From Dokdonella_A sp963775445 (lineage in GTDB: Bacteria; Pseudomonadota; Gammaproteobacteria; Xanthomonadales; Rhodanobacteraceae), in NCBI GenBank assembly GCA_963775445.1, contig CAVZIT010000006.1, positions 868,001 to 932,000 on the forward strand: a DNA stretch of 64,000 nucleotides. The letters run 5' to 3'. A program made the translations under genes and the position numbers. Below are positions 53,901-61,297 of the stretch, one piece after another. A model generated the notes under the pieces. The model was given only the letters and a program-made list of their open reading frames with translations. It ran no database searches and was not told where the DNA came from. Position 1 is the first letter of the stretch, and every line of letters begins with the position of its first letter.

Positions 53901-54867
53901 GGATCGCGCAGGTACCGCCATTCAGCAATGCGCCCCATATCTCGAATGTCGATGCATCGAATCCGAGCGGCGCGGCGTGCAGTACCCGAGGCTGTTCGCC
54001 AAATTCGACGTAATCGACACTGTCTGCACCAGGCGCACGATCGAACGGTGCCTGATCTCGACGCCCTTCGGGGCGCCGGTCGAGCCGGACGTGTACATCA
54101 CATAGGCCAAGGCGTCGCCATCGAGTGCTGGGCAATGTACAGGGGTCGCGCCCGGCTTCGAGATCCCCGAGAGTGATCGTTCGCGCGGTGATTCCCGATG
54201 GCGACGTGCGCGGCGTCCTTGCAGATGACCACCGGAGCACGCGCGTCGCGAATCGCGAATGCCAGATGCTCGGCGGGATGCGCCGCGTCGAGTGGCAGAT
54301 AGGCCGCGCCGGCCTTGAGGATGCCGAGTATGGCGACAATCGCGTCAGCGGATCGGTCGAGCAGCAACGCCACAACCGAGCCGGGCACCACGCCGGAGGC
54401 CTGAAGACCCGCGGCAATTCGACTCGAGCGCGAGTCGATCGTCGGCATAGGTCGCGCTTCCGTCTGCCCATTCGATTGCGCAGACGTTCGGGATGAAGCT
54501 GCGCAGCCGCACTGAAAAGGCCATGCACGGTGTCAGCCGAACGACGTTCGATTGCCGTGGCATTCCATGTCACCAACATGCGATCGCGTTGTGCATTGTC
54601 CAAAGCGGATACCGCTTCGATATTTCGCACGGTACCCAAGCCGCGCAACACTTGAATCAGGCCATTCGCGAGCAACGCTATCGATTGGCTCGTCGAATGA
54701 CGATTCGAGATAATTAGCGCTGAGCGTGATGTGATCGCCTGATTCAAGAAACCAGACGATCGGCAGCCCTGGCGCTCGCCGCGCACCGCGGAATCTCGCC
54801 CGCCCAAGCCCCGATCGCGCTCGGCATGCCACCTGGGGAGAAGTTCCGCATCTTGCGCGATAGGCAA
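47902..54867 (-). CDS. Hybrid NRPS-PKS: A-PCP-KS-AT-ACP-aminotransferase
   Basis: The continuous frame gives about 2320 residues, of which everything from about 54020 downward is family-like. It holds: the A-domain second half (NGYGPTEC near residue 395, NGKVDRRALP near 597); PCP (GGSSLL near 650); KS (active cysteine in TACSTSLV near 884, later EAHGTATPIGDP and SNVGHL); AT (FPGQGAQYPGMG near 1240, GHSVGE near 1326); ACP (GMDSLML near 1661); and a PLP aminotransferase of the GSA class (NTGSEAV, FDEIVTGFR, lysine in YGKVVGGGYP near 2105). This order resembles mycosubtilin-type synthases that build beta-amino acyl units. The first half of the A domain lies in shifted frames (next entry). There is no ketoreductase, consistent with transamination of the beta-keto group. 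Confidence 0.88.
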   Translation of the reverse strand: MPIAQDAELLPRWHAERDRGLGGRDSAVRGERQGCRSSGFLNQAITSRSALIISNRHSTSQSIALLANGLIQVLRGLGTVRNIEAVSALDNAQRDRMLVTWNATAIERRSADTVHGLFSAAAQLHPERLRNRMGRRKRDLCRRSTRARVELPRVFRPPAWCPARLWRCCSTDPLTRLSPYSASSRPARPICHSTRRIPPSIWHSRFATRVLRWSSARTPRTSPSGITARTITLGDLEAGRDPCTLPSTRWRRLGLCDVHVRLDRRPEGRRDQAPFDRAPGADSVDYVEFGEQPRVLHAAPLGFDASTFEIWGALLNGGTCAIHHERIASGSALARTIMRHDVRIAWLTAALFNAIIDDNASSLRGLRQLLIGGEALSVAHVRAAYTVLPDICIINGYGPTECTTFAATYRIPRDLDPGVRSIPIGRPIADTTLYVLNQRMGLVPIGVIGELYIGGAGVARGYLGRPELTAERFVPNPFEDSAERLYRTGDLVRYLPDGAVEFVGRIDGQVKIRGYRIETGEIEAVLARHPAVRACTVVMRDEPPLGKRLVAYVVAEDGSATAPVLRAHLAGTLPEFMVPAAYVLLDALPLTANGKVDRRALPAPAHTRPQLAEAYEDPIDAIEQRLCDGFAVTLGFDRIGRCDNFFALGGSSLLAVRLIESLRRNDGVELPVTAFFRDPTPAGLARIVRGEGEHAIDPARLAGGRTRRDDAFAEPIAIIAMSGRFPGAADVETFWQNLCAGRESITRFTAGELDPAIAPAVREDSAYVPARGVIDGVELFDAAFFGISPREAELMDPQQRVFLELCWECLERAGHAASTHLGPVGVFGGMYNATYFQRHVSAHPDLVDKVGAFQVMLDNEKDFIAPRVAHKLDLTGPAISLNTACSTSLVAICQAIESLRSGQCDMALAGGVAITCPPRSGYLYQDGAMLSPDGHTRTFDAHAQGTVFSDGAAVILLKRLADARNDGDPIYALIRGGAVNNDGATKASFMAPSSAGQAAVIAMAQANAQVDARSISYVEAHGTATPIGDPIEIEGLTSAFRQYTPDVGFCRIGSVKSNVGHLVIAAGAAGVIKTALALAERKIPPTLHFQAPNPSIDFDDSPFVVNAHLHEWRSDDGPLRAGVSSFGVGGTNAHIVMEQAPQSPSSDAASAAQLLVLSARSANALGATVTRLANHLRNQPELNLADVAWTLAKGRKVFAHRLAVVADDTAAAVASLSSPEIAAAAASSRPVRNGDVVFLFPGQGAQYPGMGRELYAAEPVFRDAFDACAGHLREELGFDLHERVFSDEAANLLPTAIMQPAIFAIEYALARLWLSLGIVPAAMIGHSVGEFVAATLAEVFTLPDALHLIARRGALMQAQPAGDMLSVRLSLAALQARLPCELSLAAENAPNACVVSGLGAPIAQLQAELDAEGIACRVLRTSHAFHSAMMDPVLAPFRTELAQVALGHPKIPMVSTSSGDWLDAGDATSVDYWTEHLRRPVRFSGALGRVLDISADAPSRSLLEVGPRGTLSALARQHLGAQRTHIASVASLVDSPANEVAALRSAAGQLWCRGAAIDLASFDRRARRRRVLLPTYPFERQRYWVEAAASKAVVVAPASLSIVPPPSPLVAALPIAESAATDIASLASDRRGHLITQLRAIFEDIAGVDLADADVGSNFIELGMDSLMLTQMALHLSKAFPVKITFRQLMVDYASLDSLAGALDEQLPPESQTVASATSLTPAPAASNLSAQPNQGTAMQSDYVRQVIDQQMQLMAQQLALLSGNATPGSSKTPEAAPPTGGAVTPSAPTTAGNTADDEEAALAHKRYDVKKAFGALARIDTGTLELSARQRERLERFIARYVARTRKSKEYTAAERAHMADPRVVNGFRPLTKEIIYQLVVRRSKGAHLWDLDGNEYVDALNGFGMSLFGWQPDFVLDAVRRQLDLGYEIGPQHPLSGDVARLICELTGHDRAALCNTGSEAVLGTLRIARTVTGRSTIVLFNGSYHGIIDEVIVRGTKKLRAVPAAPGILANTAEHVIVLDYGTPESLEIIRERAHDLAAVLIEPVQSRRPDFQPVEFLREVRKITADAGALCIFDEIVTGFRTHPGGAQALFGIKADLATYGKVVGGGYPIGVIAGKREYMDALDGGAWQFGDDSVPTVGVTYFAGTFVRHPLALAAAKAVLEHLKKQGPALQERLTARTTAMADEINAYCSEVGAPIAIKQYASVWKTAFTEDHPLQDLLFAMMRSRGVHILDNFPCFMTTAHSEVDFQHITKAFKDSVTELQEAEFLPRRSATSRTVMDASNPPLPDARLGRDADGRPCWFVPNPGQPGKFLKVGG

Positions 54868-55250
54868 GATTGGGCCGGATGTCTGCGGTCAGCCAATCGT
54901 CAAGAAGAGCGGTTCCGGTAGTACGAATGTGACAATTTTCGGTGAAGTCGCCGAATGCCGTATCGGTATACGCGACGTTGCCGGTCAGGCGCGAATCGAG
55001 AATCGCCAGCGCCGCACGAAATATCCGCGAAGCGCTGATATCCAGACGTAGTGCGCGCGTCCTGCATCGCGGCCACGATCGATCGATCGCAGCGGGCACG
55101 TGAAAGCCTGCCGAGTCCAGTCACAGGAATCGCGCCGCTCGCACGCCAACACGTCGAGCAAGGAAATACCGTCCAGCAGTCGAAGTCGGGACGGCTCACG
55201 GTCTGGTCGTAATTCAATTTCACGATTAGCTCGACGCTTCTACCATCCAC
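54020..55250 (-). pseudogene. Frame-scrambled 5' part of the NRPS-PKS gene
   Basis: The N-terminal half of the first A domain is readable only by switching frames. Pieces are AIEWADGSATYAD, SSRIAAGLQASGVVPGSVVA, AGAAYLPLDAAHPAEHLAFA, ITARTITLGDLEAG, YVMYTSGSTGAPKGVEI and YVEFGEQPRVLHAAPLGFD. The joins need single-base changes near 54480, 54440, 54195 (CCC), 54152 (CCC) and 54024. Upstream, ESGDHITLSANYLESSFDE and LANGLIQVLRGLGT resemble the end of a condensation domain, but the 700-base space to the next gene is too short for a complete one. Either the synthetase is decayed at its loading end or this stretch is poorly sequenced. Above 54950 the sequence is not confidently assignable. Confidence 0.7.
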
Positions 55251-55330
55251 GCCGTCTGTATCATGCTGCCAGCCTGAACCTCGTCGTCAGCGTGTTCGCC
55301 TGATAAGGACTGCGAAGGGCGTATCCCGGG

Positions 55331-56250
55331 TCAGTAAACATTGGTGAATGCGTAGGGGGCATCGTCCGGGTAAGTGGCCTTCCCCGCGACACTTCTGCGC
55401 CAGCGCGCGCGCGCGGGACTTGGCCCGGTAAACCGCGAAAAGGCATGCATCAAGCGTGCCATTTTGGCCAACCGGCGGGGGATCGAAGCCCCAATGGCGC
55501 AAGCGATCATGCGCTTTGTGCAGCAGGCTGTTTTTGCGGGTTGCCGTCGTGTAGTAGGTGAAGCTGACCGTGATCGACGGCTCGTCCCGTTCTCGACCAT
55601 GTGCGGGCTGGTCGAGGGCATGTAGGCTCCCTGACCTGGCTCGAGATGAAACGTCGTGGCGCGCTCGCGAAACTCATCATTCCATACCAGCAGATCACGC
55701 TCGTGCCGGGCATGAAACCTGTCGCGCGACTGTTCGCTGGCTACGACGCGTGTCGCGGTGATCCCATACATGCAAGGTCTTGCGCCCGCGCACCTGCAGG
55801 ATGAAGTTGTGTTCCTTGTCGTAATGGAATGGAGTGACCGTGTTCGGGGAGGTGACGAAAATCCAGCCGCCGCGATAGCACATGCCCGGATCGCGCTGTT
55901 CGACGCCAAGGTTCAGCTCGTCCAGCACCTCATCCACCAATGCCTCGATAGGTGGGATCCGATTGAACGTTCAGCAAGGACATCCACGCCTTGGCATCGC
56001 GGATCCGTTGCAGCGTATCCGCCGCGGACATCCGGTTGGGATGCAGCCGTGGTGCACTGTTGAATGGTGTACCGGCTTGCGCGACATTGCTGTGCGTGCG
56101 CACGCGACCATCCACCTCCAGACGCTTTCCGAGTTCCACCAGTTGGTCCGGCTGCAGAAGTGGATGCTCCATCAACCGATGCCGGACGGGCTGGATGCGC
56201 CATGGATCGAATGACGGCCAGTCGACTTCCACTTGGCGCTGCGTAGTCAC
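55331..56250 (-). pseudogene. Cupin/JmjC-like Fe(II)/2OG oxygenase gene with several frameshifts (paralogue 1)
   Basis: GTG 56250 follows an AGGAGG site. Pieces in three frames line up with the paralogues at 56390 and 59027: VDWPSFDPWRIQPVRHRLME, LVDEVLDELNLGVEQRDPGM, GWIFVTSPNTVTPFHYDKEH (HxD metal site), LQVRGRKTLHVWD, then FHLEPGQGAYMPSTSPHMVE (distal histidine), and SITVSFTYYTTATRKNSLLH. Joins are needed near 55950, 55755, 55587 (CCC) and in the CG repeat near 55403-55412, ending in AGKATYPDDAPYAFTNVY. Intact, it would be about 305 residues. The substrate of the family is not known; position suggests tailoring of the NRPS product. Confidence 0.7.
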
Positions 56251-56389
56251 GTTCGTGCTTCCTCCTGCCCAAGGAGGCCAGTTTAACCGCGCTGGATACT
56301 TCGCGACCCAAAAAAAGGGCGCGACTACCTGTCGGCGAAACGCCGAGGCGCGCGCCATACCGAACCGGAGGATGGCACTTAGCGATCAG

Positions 56390-57333
56390 TCAATCCGCAC
56401 GGGCGTAGCGGTCATGGTGAGTGTGAGACGGGCAATCTGAATCATGCGGGTGCATCGCGCGAAGGCCCACGACCGCGCGTGCGCAGGGATAAAGCACTGC
56501 ATCGAGGACCGGATGCTTGCCCACAGTCGAGAGCGCCACGCCGGCATGGCGTATCAAATCGCGCAGCACGTGCAGCAGTGCATTGCGATGTGTCGCATCG
56601 GTGCTGTACGTGAGGCTGATCGAAATTGAGGCCTTATCCCCGGTTTCAACCATATGTGGACTGGTTGAAGGGATATAGACACCCGTGCCGGGAGCCAGGT
56701 GAAATACGTGAGCGCGTGCCCGGTACTCCTCGCGCCATTGAACCAGATCCAGCCTGTGGCGGGAGTGGAAACGAGCGCGCGCTCGCTCGCTGACTACTGC
56801 CAAGTCGTCATAATCCCATACGTAAACCGTCTTGCATCCGCGGACCTGCAGGAGCATGCCTTGATCCCTGTCGATATGGAACGGGGTGACGGTGTGTGGC
56901 GACGCGACGAAGATCCACCCTGCGCGGTAATACATGCCACGGTCACGGCGCTCGATTTGTGGCCTTATCGGATCCAGCACTGCATCATCGGATCCAGCAC
57001 TGCATCAATCGGCGAGCGGTAGGCGGAATCGGTCTGCACATGCCGCAAATCGATCCACGCATTGGCTGCAAGTATTTGCATGATGGTGTCATCGGCGTGT
57101 TTTCGATTCGGGTGCAGCCTTGACACTGCATCGAAATTTGTGGCCGCAGTCGCCGAGTTGTTGAACGTGAATATCTGGCAAGGCGCCTGCATCTCGAAGC
57201 GCTTGGCGAGCGCACTGAGCTGGTCCGGCTGCAGGAGCGGATGTCCTGCCATGCGATGGCGGAACGGCTGCGGATGCCAAGGATTGAAGGTGGCCCAATC
57301 GAGCTTGATCGCTGCCACCTGACAGGCCTCCAT
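56390..57333 (-). pseudogene. Cupin/JmjC-like Fe(II)/2OG oxygenase gene, disrupted by a 20-bp duplication (paralogue 2)
   Basis: ATG 57333 follows AGGAGGG by seven bases. The first frame reads LDWATFNPWHPQPFRHRMAG and SRLHPNRKHADDTIMQILAA, then stops after a directly repeated 20-mer at 56968-57007. With one copy removed the frame continues as SPIDAVLDPIRPQIERRD into GWIFVASPHTVTPFHIDRDQ (HxD), LLQVRGCKTVYVWD and LAPGTGVYIPSTSPHMVETG (distal histidine), ending at 56390. The complete protein would be about 307 residues. Metal ligands are all present, so the gene was functional until the duplication, if that is real. It lies 139 bases upstream of paralogue 1 on the same strand. Confidence 0.75.
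56968..57007. repeat. Exact tandem duplication, 2 x 20 bp
   Basis: The 20-mer TCGGATCCAGCACTGCATCA occurs twice head to tail (56968-56987 and 56988-57007) inside the cupin paralogue 2 gene. Because 20 is not a multiple of three it shifts the reading frame. Removing one unit restores a continuous, family-like protein. Confidence 0.95.
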
Positions 57334-57982
57334 GGCGAGTCCCTCCTGATTGCTTCTGGGACGTGTCGGGCTGTTTTTTTTCCCGGCGTTTGTCACCTAC
57401 CGAATGACTGTCCTTGCGGTGTCGTTGACACGTTGGGCCTGAACCGCTCAGGGATACTTCGTTCGCGGTAGCCCAGGCTCCCTTGACTCAGGCGCAGCAA
57501 GCGGGGCTCTCTCACGATCGAGCAGGGCGCTCAATCCATACCGGTCGGGGGCCTCCGGAATTTGCATGCCATCATGCAAGTTCAAATCGTTGTGCGAAAC
57601 GAAACAGCGGATCGCGAAAGCTCCGAAAAAACCGCATTCTCCCAGCGTCACCACTCGCGCGTAATACGTCTGCAAGTCCGTTTCAGAAGTCACTGGGTGT
57701 TGTGGCGTGGCTTGCTCGATTGCGACCGGCCAAGGGTACGCCAACGGTTGGCGTTCGAATGCCGCGCACGAAAAGTCCCGTAACCCTGAACGTCAAGGAA
57801 CATTGACGTCTGATGATAGACGGCGCAGACTTTTTTTCTGGCGATTGATCGTTGCCGCTCGCTTCTTCCCGCGTAGAGTGGATCGCGAGCATTATTCGTG
57901 GCTTGCTGCCGCCGGAAGGCCACACTCTGCACTTGCTTGGCTCGCGTTTCATGACAAATTCTCGCAGCTTCCGAGACCGTAT
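57334..57982. other. Long divergent intergenic region with one uncertain small ORF
   Basis: This 649-base gap lies between divergently transcribed oxygenase genes and should hold both promoters. On the minus strand, 57448-57744 is open for 98 codons from a TTG start (VTLGECGFFGAFAIRCFVSH, then DLNLHDGMQIPEAPDRYGLS). It has no recognisable domain and no clear ribosome site. It could be a small gene or a relic. On the plus strand the frame of the next gene is open back to 57707, but that part does not resemble the family. Nothing else is recognised. Confidence 0.4.
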
Positions 57983-59014
57983 ATGAGCTCGGCGACGGAA
58001 CGAGGCCCTTTTACAATACCGGACCGTGGTGTTGCGACGGTGGAGGTTGAGCGCCGGCATTCCTCAACGCTCAGCTATGACCGGTTCCTGCGCGATTACG
58101 TCGCCAAAAATCGCCCGGTGGTTGTGGAAGACGCCGTGACCCTCTGGCCCGCATTGCGCAAGTGGGATCTGGATTTTTTCAAGACGCGATTGGGCGACAA
58201 GCTCGTGCACGTCAGCTATGAGGAAAAAATGACGTTCGCGGCTTTCATCGATGGGGTTCGCGCCTCTCGCCCAGATGCGCCTGGCCCGTACATGTATCGC
58301 ACATTTATTGGACCGCATCTGCCAGAGCTGCTGCCGGATGTCCTGCCCCAAAACGCATACGCGTTTCCGCGTCGATTAGCCAGTCCGCTCATGCCAAAAC
58401 CGTGGCGTCGACCGGACGGATATCTCAAATTGCTGATTGGCGGAGTCGGCGGCAGCTTTCCCGTTGTCCATTACGACGGGGAGAACATGCACGCAGCGAT
58501 TACCGAAATCCACGGCGAAAAGAAAGTCCTTCTCTATTCGCCGGAAGACACGCAGTACTTGTACCCACGTCCTACCTTGCCGAACAAAACCTTAATCAAG
58601 GATATCGACAACGTCGATCCAACGAGGTTTCCTCTTTTTGAGCGCGCGACCCGGCATGAGACCGTACTGCGCCCAGGGGAAATGGTTTTTGTGCCATCGC
58701 GCTGGTGGCACACCGCAAAGGTTCTTACTCCATCGATTTCGGTCTGCCAGAACATGGTCGATGCCTCCAACTGGTTCGGCTACGTGGCCGAGGCCGGAGG
58801 CAGCAGCGAAGGGCAGTGGCGGCTGCCCAAGCTGGCGAGACGCTTTCAGCTAACGGCGCTTGGAGTCCTCCTCGACAGACTTGAAAGGCGATCAACGTCG
58901 TCGGACATGCTGCCCCTGGAGAACCCACCACATAACGCAAAGCTTGCTCCGCTGACGAGTGCCGAAGCGCAGGACCCCAGCCGGTGGCCGATGCATACGT
59001 GGACGGTGGATTAG
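57983..59014 (+). CDS. Cupin_8/JmjC-type Fe(II)/2-oxoglutarate oxygenase
   Basis: A 343-residue protein of the FIH-like cupin_8 class. RPVVVEDAVTLWPALRKW near residue 45 is the typical entry segment. The jelly-roll core has the HxD metal ligands in FPVVHYDGENMHAAI near residue 158, IHGEKKVLLYSPED, and the distal histidine in FVPSRWWHTAKVL near residue 242. Such enzymes hydroxylate protein side chains or small molecules. It differs from the other three cupin proteins of this region, which share the TPxHxDxE pattern. ATG 57983 is used; no earlier start looks family-like. Confidence 0.85.
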   Translation: MSSATERGPFTIPDRGVATVEVERRHSSTLSYDRFLRDYVAKNRPVVVEDAVTLWPALRKWDLDFFKTRLGDKLVHVSYEEKMTFAAFIDGVRASRPDAPGPYMYRTFIGPHLPELLPDVLPQNAYAFPRRLASPLMPKPWRRPDGYLKLLIGGVGGSFPVVHYDGENMHAAITEIHGEKKVLLYSPEDTQYLYPRPTLPNKTLIKDIDNVDPTRFPLFERATRHETVLRPGEMVFVPSRWWHTAKVLTPSISVCQNMVDASNWFGYVAEAGGSSEGQWRLPKLARRFQLTALGVLLDRLERRSTSSDMLPLENPPHNAKLAPLTSAEAQDPSRWPMHTWTVD

Positions 59015-59026
59015 ACCCGACCTGCG

Positions 59027-59968
59027 TCAGGGCATTTCTTTCCCGACACCCGGAACGACGCCGCGGGCTTTGCGACCCAGACGCAGCAGCGTGGCCTTTG
59101 TTCGATCAACTACCGCGTTGCGACCCACCGCCCGGGGACGGAGTCCGACGCGTCGCATCCTTGCGTTGAGGCGATGCGCGTCGGTCCAGATATCGGACCG
59201 CGCGGTACGAAATGTGAACGCCAATGTGATGGAAAGCTCCCCACCGGTGGTATGCACCCGGTGCGGTGCAATAAACGGATGATGGACGCCCGTGCCCGGT
59301 CGCAGTTCAAACGTCATCGCCTTGGATTCAAATGATGGGGCGTACGGAGGCCGGCCACCGATTCGCGAGAGAAGCAGATCCTTCTCCTCCGCAGTCATGA
59401 TGTCGGCATCCGCTGGATCCCACAAGTATACGGTTTTGCTACCGCGCACCTGAAGCAGAAAATTCATCTCACGGTCCATGTGATACGGAGTTACCGAGTC
59501 CTGCGTCGAGATAAACACGTAGGTGGAATACCAGCTTATTTCGGACTCGAGCGGATCGACCTGAACCGCGATCTCGGCAAGTAATTCTTCGATATGGGGC
59601 TTGTACGCAGGGTCGCGCTCCGGGTTGTAAATGCAGATGTAGGCCCGTTGCGCTTCGAAATTATCGAGTACATCGTCAAGCGTCAGATTGTGCCGGTAAC
59701 GGTCATAGGACGAATCGAAATCGCTGTCACCCGGAATCGCACCGATCCGATAGTGGATCTGTTCGGGTTCCATGCGACGGCATAGCGCAAAAAGAGGTTC
59801 GAGCGTGAAAAAGGGATGCGTGGCCAGCGCGTGCTCGAACAAAAAGGGCTTGCGGTTGTAGCAGGCCGTCAGAACATCCGGGTCAAATCGGAGCCAGGGC
59901 TTTGCCTCCTGCTGTCCGCGCTCCAGCAGTTCAGCGTAGCGTTTCGCCGAGATGAATTCGCCCAACAT
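59027..59968 (-). CDS. Cupin/JmjC-like Fe(II)/2OG oxygenase (paralogue 3, intact)
   Basis: A 313-residue protein of the same family as the broken genes at 55331 and 56390. The order is ACYNRKPFLFEHALATHPFF, RIGAIPGDSDFDSSYDRYRH, YVFISTQDSVTPYHMDREMN with HxD, LLQVRGSKTVYLWDPAD, then ELRPGTGVHHPFIAPHRVHT with the distal histidine, and LSITLAFTFRT. ATG 59968 has GGTGGAG nine bases upstream; a GTG at 59983 is the alternative. All metal ligands are present. It converges on the FIH-like gene with 12 bases between stops. Substrate is unknown. Confidence 0.82.
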   Translation of the reverse strand: MLGEFISAKRYAELLERGQQEAKPWLRFDPDVLTACYNRKPFLFEHALATHPFFTLEPLFALCRRMEPEQIHYRIGAIPGDSDFDSSYDRYRHNLTLDDVLDNFEAQRAYICIYNPERDPAYKPHIEELLAEIAVQVDPLESEISWYSTYVFISTQDSVTPYHMDREMNFLLQVRGSKTVYLWDPADADIMTAEEKDLLLSRIGGRPPYAPSFESKAMTFELRPGTGVHHPFIAPHRVHTTGGELSITLAFTFRTARSDIWTDAHRLNARMRRVGLRPRAVGRNAVVDRTKATLLRLGRKARGVVPGVGKEMP

Positions 59969-60091
59969 CTTTGACGGCTCCACCGGATGGACCGGATTGC
60001 CTCACAGCGCGCCCTGCGTACTTTTCCCGGCGATCAGGGCGTGCAACGACTTCCACAGCGGCAGCGCGCGAACGGTGGGCCGACTGCCTTC

Positions 60092-60861
60092 TCAATCGAA
60101 TCCGTTGTCAAACACCACGTCGCTGCCACCGGCGCTCGACTGGAACGCGAGCAACCACAAGATAGCACCTTGATCTGGCTGGCCAGTCCAGGTAACACTA
60201 TAGGTACCCGCTGTGTCGACTTGTCGCACGGCGACCGCCGCTTGGACGCCGCTGCTGCCCGGTAGATGCAGAAAACTCTCGATGACGACAAATCCGTTGT
60301 TCGGCACGGCGGTCATTTCCCTTATTCCACCATCGCCCCACCAAAATGCTACCAGCATCGCCGGTCCCGTCGTCGTGACGTTGCCGCTGGTCAGCGTTTC
60401 ACCGGATTGGGGGTAATTCTCCACCACACCTTGCAATAGGCCAGCATTTCTGACTTCGATGAAGGGAACCGTAATCTCGCCAGTAGGATCGTAGTCTTTG
60501 CGGATGCTGATCGTATGGGCCGCCCCCCCCTCGCCAGAAGCGACACATAGCCCATTACGGCAAAGGACCCGCCGTAACCGTTGTAAAAGACTGGTGCACC
60601 AAGCTCCGTCCAAATATTCTGGTACGTATCAGTGGGCGAGTTCAGATTGCCGGCATACCCAGCATTGAAAACGATGAGCGAGCTTGAGCCGACTTGCGTC
60701 GTGATTGGCTCTGTGACCCCCGGATTTGAGCCATCACCTTCGCCGACCTTAAGCATGGTGTGCGCACCGAGTTGAACCTGCGCCTGCGTGACCTGTGAAG
60801 CCGAGCACGCTGCGAGAAGCGCAGCGCACAGGGGGAAACGAAAAAACAAGAATATTCCCAT
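60092..60861 (-). pseudogene. Small secreted protein gene with a frameshift in a C8 tract
   Basis: The first frame (60861 to 60391) encodes a signal peptide (MGIFLFFRFPLCAALLAACS) and VGSSSLIVFNAGYAGNL. It leaves the family-like reading at the run of eight C at 60523-60530. The second frame continues AAHTISIRKDYDPTGEI, VENYPQSGETLTSGNVT and VAVRQVDTAGTYSVTW, ending GGSDVVFDNGFD. One extra base in the tract would give a protein of about 257 residues, a secreted beta-sandwich of unknown function. The tract could also be a phase-variable switch. The C-terminal tail matches those of the HzsA-like proteins. Confidence 0.6.
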
Positions 60862-61297
60862 TCGGGCGGTCGGCAACGGCTAAGGCCCAGTCATGTTAGC
60901 AGTTCCGTATTGACGTGCCATTGCCGGCTCGGTCAGAAACAGTCCCATGAACCAGTTTCGCGGGTGCGGGCGTACCACTTGCGCTAAAGAGTCTGGGCGC
61001 CGACACGATCGGTCGCAACGCGCTGATCACATCGCACACGCTTGCCTGCACATCGAAGGCATGGGTCGCCTCGATCAAACGGCCGACCGCGTCACGGGAC
61101 CAATCGCGGTCGATCAGCCATTGCCGGCCTTCGCCTGGACCGTCCCACCGACCTTCACAGGCTTTTGCATTAGACCGCACCGCATTCATGCCGGCCTCAG
61201 CTATCATCCACAATCAGACTCTTTATCTTTTGCGCTGAACAATGCACCTAAAAGAAACCTCGGCAAGATGCCCCGTCTTGTATACGCCGAGCGATTC
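60862..61297. other. Intergenic region, no supported gene
   Basis: The 436 bases between the two secreted-protein genes contain a 105-codon minus-strand frame (60896-61213) without recognisable domain, signal or ribosome site. I do not call it a gene. The region probably holds the promoter of the 60861 gene and the 3' end of the HzsA-like transcript. Confidence 0.5.

Noticed and set aside
60896..61213. 105-codon minus-strand ORF
   Set aside because: No ribosome site, domain or signal; composition could be chance in GC-rich DNA.
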